Source: CALDTK01 sp963837005 (GTDB lineage Bacteria > Bacteroidota > Bacteroidia > Chitinophagales > Saprospiraceae). From it: a stretch of DNA of 64,000 bases. Below are positions 61,894 to 64,000 of this stretch, one piece after another; position 1 is the stretch's first letter; each line of letters starts with the position of its first letter. The stretch spans positions 248,001 to 312,000 of the forward strand of contig CAWIMC010000020.1 in assembly GCA_963837005.1 (NCBI GenBank), read 5' to 3'. A program made the position numbers and the translations under genes. The notes beneath the pieces are model-generated. The model was given only the letters and a program-made list of their open reading frames with translations, made no database searches and had not been told where the DNA came from.

Positions 61894-61957
61894 CCCAAAC
61901 CGGAACGGACTCGGCGGCATCTCCTCGTTGCGCTCCCAACTCATCCACTTGATGGTC
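61894..61957 (-). repeat. 64-bp direct repeat: duplicated trmB 3' fragment
   Basis: Identical over 64 bases to 62803-62866 in the trmB gene, in the same orientation, 909 bases apart. Here it is untranslated and lies between the GNAT gene and the lipoprotein gene. Confidence 0.92.
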
Positions 61958-61985
61958 TCATTCACTACACTAAAGCCCTAACATC

Positions 61986-62681
61986 ATGAATAACTTTAGC
62001 CAAATTCTGCTATTTGTAGCCATTGCTGCGTGTTGTACAAGTGCCTGCGACCGCGATGCTTACCTCGATGAGCGTTGTGGCATCGGTGAACGCTTTTCGC
62101 CTGCTTACGAGGGTGGGCCGTGCACCCGCTGCGCTACCGAGGACGGCTATATAAAGATGGGGAAGAAAGGTCAGTTTTGCTTCGACCCTAAACAAGCTCC
62201 ATCCCGATCTTGGCTCGTCACCTTTGCGCGTCCTATTCCCAATGTGCCCGTCGACTCATTCGTTATGTGGCTAGACATGGTGCAGAATCCAGAGACTGCA
62301 CCTGCCGTGTATCACCAAGCTGGTGACCTCCATTACGGATCTCATAGCACAGACTTTCAATCGGAATGGAACTTCGACAGCTGCATCGGAGGTCCCGCGT
62401 GGCAAACTTTTGGTTACCAGATGATGTGCTGTAGCTTCTTTGACCTTGCCTTAGAAAATGCAGACACCACACTTTCCGACGGCACAAATTTCCAATTCGA
62501 GATCATCGACTTCGATATCGACTACGACTGTTTCCCGGATTGGGGTTGGGTAGTAGGTGAGGTTAAGGGAGGCCGCGGCGTAGCCGACGTCTACTGGCGC
62601 CCTTACAAACCACCCTTCGGACTCGACACCATCCGTCACGACACGATGTATCTGGATCCGTTGCCCGTAGAGTGGCGCTAA
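61986..62681 (+). CDS. Cys-rich lipoprotein between direct repeats
   Basis: 231 residues. The lipoprotein signal ends in CCTSAC (Cys21). Further cysteines (CGIG, CTRC, CFD, SCIGG, MCCSFF, YDCF) suggest disulfides, so the protein is outside the cytoplasm. GGPCTRCATEDGY and DFDIDYDCFPDWGWVVGEV are recognisable landmarks, but no named family fits. GC is lower than in the flanking genes. The gene is the only one between the two 64-bp direct repeats, which suggests acquisition by insertion or duplication at this site. Confidence 0.75.
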   Translation: MNNFSQILLFVAIAACCTSACDRDAYLDERCGIGERFSPAYEGGPCTRCATEDGYIKMGKKGQFCFDPKQAPSRSWLVTFARPIPNVPVDSFVMWLDMVQNPETAPAVYHQAGDLHYGSHSTDFQSEWNFDSCIGGPAWQTFGYQMMCCSFFDLALENADTTLSDGTNFQFEIIDFDIDYDCFPDWGWVVGEVKGGRGVADVYWRPYKPPFGLDTIRHDTMYLDPLPVEWR

Positions 62682-62763
62682 CCTTCAGTACCATACGCGA
62701 TACCACCACACCACTCCGCCGACTCACGAGTTCGTGGTCTCTCGGCCCTTACTGATCGGGGTG

Positions 62764-63522
62764 CTACCCCTTCGAGATCTCGCCCGCCGCTAGGCCCTCA
62801 CTCCCAAACCGGAACGGACTCGGCGGCATCTCCTCGTTGCGCTCCCAACTCATCCACTTGATGGTCGCGCCCTGGTTGCGGTGCTTACGTTCGTAGTAGG
62901 TCGGGTGCGCGAGTTCGGGGTGCGGTAGGTGCTCCTCACTGTAGATGTCAGGATGATCGGCGACGAGGGTAAAGTGCTTCGCGTCTGCCTTGATCTCTTG
63001 TGCGTACGCATAGAGGCCCTCGTTGTCCGTTTTGAGGTGCAGCCGCCCGCCCGCCGGGAGGATTCGCGCGTAGTCGGTCCAAAACCGCGGGGCCAGCAAA
63101 CGTCGGTTGACGCTCGATGGAAACGGATCCGGAAACGTGATCCAAATTTCGGCCACCTCCCCGATCGCGAAGAAGTGGTCGAGTTGCTCGATGCGCGTCC
63201 GCAGAAAGGCCGCATTTCCGAGGCCTTCGTTGCGGGCCTCAGTCGCGCCCTGGTAGATCCGCGCCCCCTTGATGTCGACGCCGATGAAGTTGCGGGTCGG
63301 ATTGGCGCGCGCCAGAGCCACTGTGTACTCGCCGCGTCCGCAGGCCAGTTCGAGCGTAATCGGGTGGGCGTTGTCGAAGTGCGCCTTTGCCCACACCCCC
63401 CGCAGGTCGCGGGCCCTTCCGTCCGCGCCGATCACCTCGGGCTGGTGCAGCTCTTTTGGCTCGTAGTAGTTGTCGTAGGTCTGGAGCTGGGCGAACTTGA
63501 GGAGTTTGTTGCGGCGGGCCAT
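62764..63522 (-). CDS. trmB: tRNA (guanine-N7)-methyltransferase
   Basis: 252 residues. The SAM-binding motif is TLELACGRGEYTVALA (about residue 57), followed by FIGVDIKGARI, then IWITFPDPFPS (PDP motif) and the LHLKTDNEGLY strand; all fit TrmB, which makes m7G46 in tRNAs. The last 30 residues (KWMSWERNEEMPPSPF, then GSEGLAAGEISKG) contain the 64-bp segment duplicated upstream of the GNAT gene. Confidence 0.94.
   Translation of the reverse strand: MARRNKLLKFAQLQTYDNYYEPKELHQPEVIGADGRARDLRGVWAKAHFDNAHPITLELACGRGEYTVALARANPTRNFIGVDIKGARIYQGATEARNEGLGNAAFLRTRIEQLDHFFAIGEVAEIWITFPDPFPSSVNRRLLAPRFWTDYARILPAGGRLHLKTDNEGLYAYAQEIKADAKHFTLVADHPDIYSEEHLPHPELAHPTYYERKHRNQGATIKWMSWERNEEMPPSPFRFGSEGLAAGEISKG
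62803..62866 (-). repeat. 64-bp direct repeat: copy within trmB
   Basis: Encodes part of the TrmB C-terminus and is presumably the original of the copy at 61894-61957. Confidence 0.92.
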
Positions 63523-63556
63523 GGGGGCGAAGAAAGGGCGTAAGCTTCGCTTAGTA

Positions 63557-63860
63557 GATGGGCGGCCGTTGGCCTAATTGGGCGGCCTTCGGCCTAGTTG
63601 GGCGGCCTTTGGCCTAGGTGGGCGGCCTTCGGCCTAGATGGGCGGCCTTCGGCCTAGATGGGCGGCCTTTGGCCTAGTTGGGCGGCCTTTGGCCTAGTTG
63701 GGCGGCCCTCGGCCTAATTGGGCTGTACTATCGACTCGTGCAACGTCCTCACGGCACGATGGTAGCGCCCAATTAGCGGAGCGCCCAACTAGCGAAGCGC
63801 CCAATTAGCAAAGCGCCCAATTAGCGAAGCGCCCAATTAGCGTAGCGCCCAACCAAGCGC
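63557..63860. repeat. Two facing short-period arrays
   Basis: Eight 20-bp units (TTGGGCGGCCTTCGGCCTAG type) run from 63561 to 63720, each with a GGCC-TTY-GGCC dyad. After 44 unrelated bases, six 16-bp units (GCGCCCAATTAGCGAA type) run from 63765 to 63860. CTAATTGGGCG of the first is the reverse complement of CGCCCAATTAG in the second, so the arrays form a large imperfect inverted repeat. The 16-bp family also occurs twice at 40735-40766. There is no ORF and there are no unique spacers. Confidence 0.88.
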
Positions 63861-63875
63861 AGCCGCCCAACCACC

Positions 63876-64000
63876 TTAGCGCCCATTCATCCTTTCCCAC
63901 AAAGCCCCAAACGTCTGCCCAATGTCCACCTCCTCTCGAAACGGTTTTTGGCGAAAGCCATACTCCTCTCCCGCGCCCCTCGGGTAAAGCTGAAAGCCGA
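63876..64000 (-). CDS. C-terminal part of a gene cut by the window edge
   Basis: The frame read on the minus strand from the window edge gives GFQLYPRGAGEEYGFRQKPF, then REEVDIGQTFGALWERMNGR and TAA (63876-63878). The DIGQTF near the end resembles the end of some alkaline-phosphatase-superfamily enzymes, but 40 residues do not allow a call. A variant of the dispersed repeat (63944-63959, with one extra A) is read as GFRQK. Confidence 0.55.
   Translation of the reverse strand, partial: GFQLYPRGAGEEYGFRQKPFREEVDIGQTFGALWERMNGR

Noticed and set aside
61859..61948. Longer N-terminus for the GNAT protein
   Set aside because: The added residues come from the reverse reading of the duplicated trmB fragment. 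The family start MLDFTIDIELQND fits position 61858.
63557..63860. CRISPR array
   Set aside because: The 16- and 20-bp units follow each other without unique spacers, and no cas gene is near.
1..64000. rRNA, tRNA and known riboswitches
   Set aside because: No clover-leaf, rRNA landmark or recognisable aptamer was found by eye on either strand. A covariance-model scan was not possible here.

Overview
The window looks like a chromosomal segment of a GC-rich member of the Bacteroidota, most likely of the Saprospiria/Lewinella type. The evidence is a type IX secretion C-terminal domain, SBBP and VCBS/FG-GAP surface proteins, a DUF2911 protein, a long-form L25, a short adenylate kinase and EgtB/EgtD. 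There are few Shine-Dalgarno sequences, and TAnnTTTG-like -7 boxes lie a few to about 30 bases before many start codons. No rRNA or tRNA gene was recognised.

Layout. 1-10 kb: CsbD, a dead and an intact FIST sensor followed by a soluble histidine kinase, an esterase lipoprotein, a vWA surface protein, NDH-2 and DUF2911. 10-25 kb: two metallo-beta-lactamase-fold enzymes flank a pair of large secreted repeat proteins; then come a split membrane protein with a zinc-protease-like lipoprotein, rplY, a nitrilase, a DUF1508-repeat membrane protein, an NlpC/P60 lipoprotein and adk-obg. 25-40 kb: a membrane AraC-type regulator, egtB-egtD (ergothioneine type), a cNMP-binding histidine kinase, an AAA ATPase, an M14 peptidase, a T9SS cargo protein, two cyclophilin lipoproteins, a polyphosphate-type glucokinase, a degenerate M48 lipoprotein and a TPR protein. 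40-44.8 kb: a 147-bp tandem hairpin array, then acpP-fabF, a 42-residue membrane protein and a DUF819 protein.

44.9-57 kb is the accessory part. It holds a broken conserved gene, a toxin-antitoxin-SecB-like chaperone operon, a type IIG restriction-modification gene with two frameshifts, an HTH-transmembrane protein, and an AT-richer five-gene operon (secreted propeller-like protein, ABC ATPase, permease, peptidoglycan-binding lipoprotein, small membrane protein) preceded by a perfect 19-bp palindrome. 57-64 kb returns to housekeeping genes (ftcD-type formiminotransferase, murI, trmB) with a Cys-rich lipoprotein gene between 64-bp direct repeats derived from the trmB 3' end, and closes with short-period repeat arrays.

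Three window-wide observations stand out. (1) A 15-mer, GGCTTTCGCCAAAAC, occurs exactly 15 times (7 on one strand, 8 on the other) plus about ten near copies. Most are inside genes and are read in five different frames (FAKT, FRQN, LSPKP, VLAKA, GFGES), so the signal is in the DNA, not the protein. (2) Six apparent frameshifts all have the same sign, one extra base on the coding strand, mostly in G runs. (3) Several tandem or inverted repeat arrays contain strong dyad symmetry.
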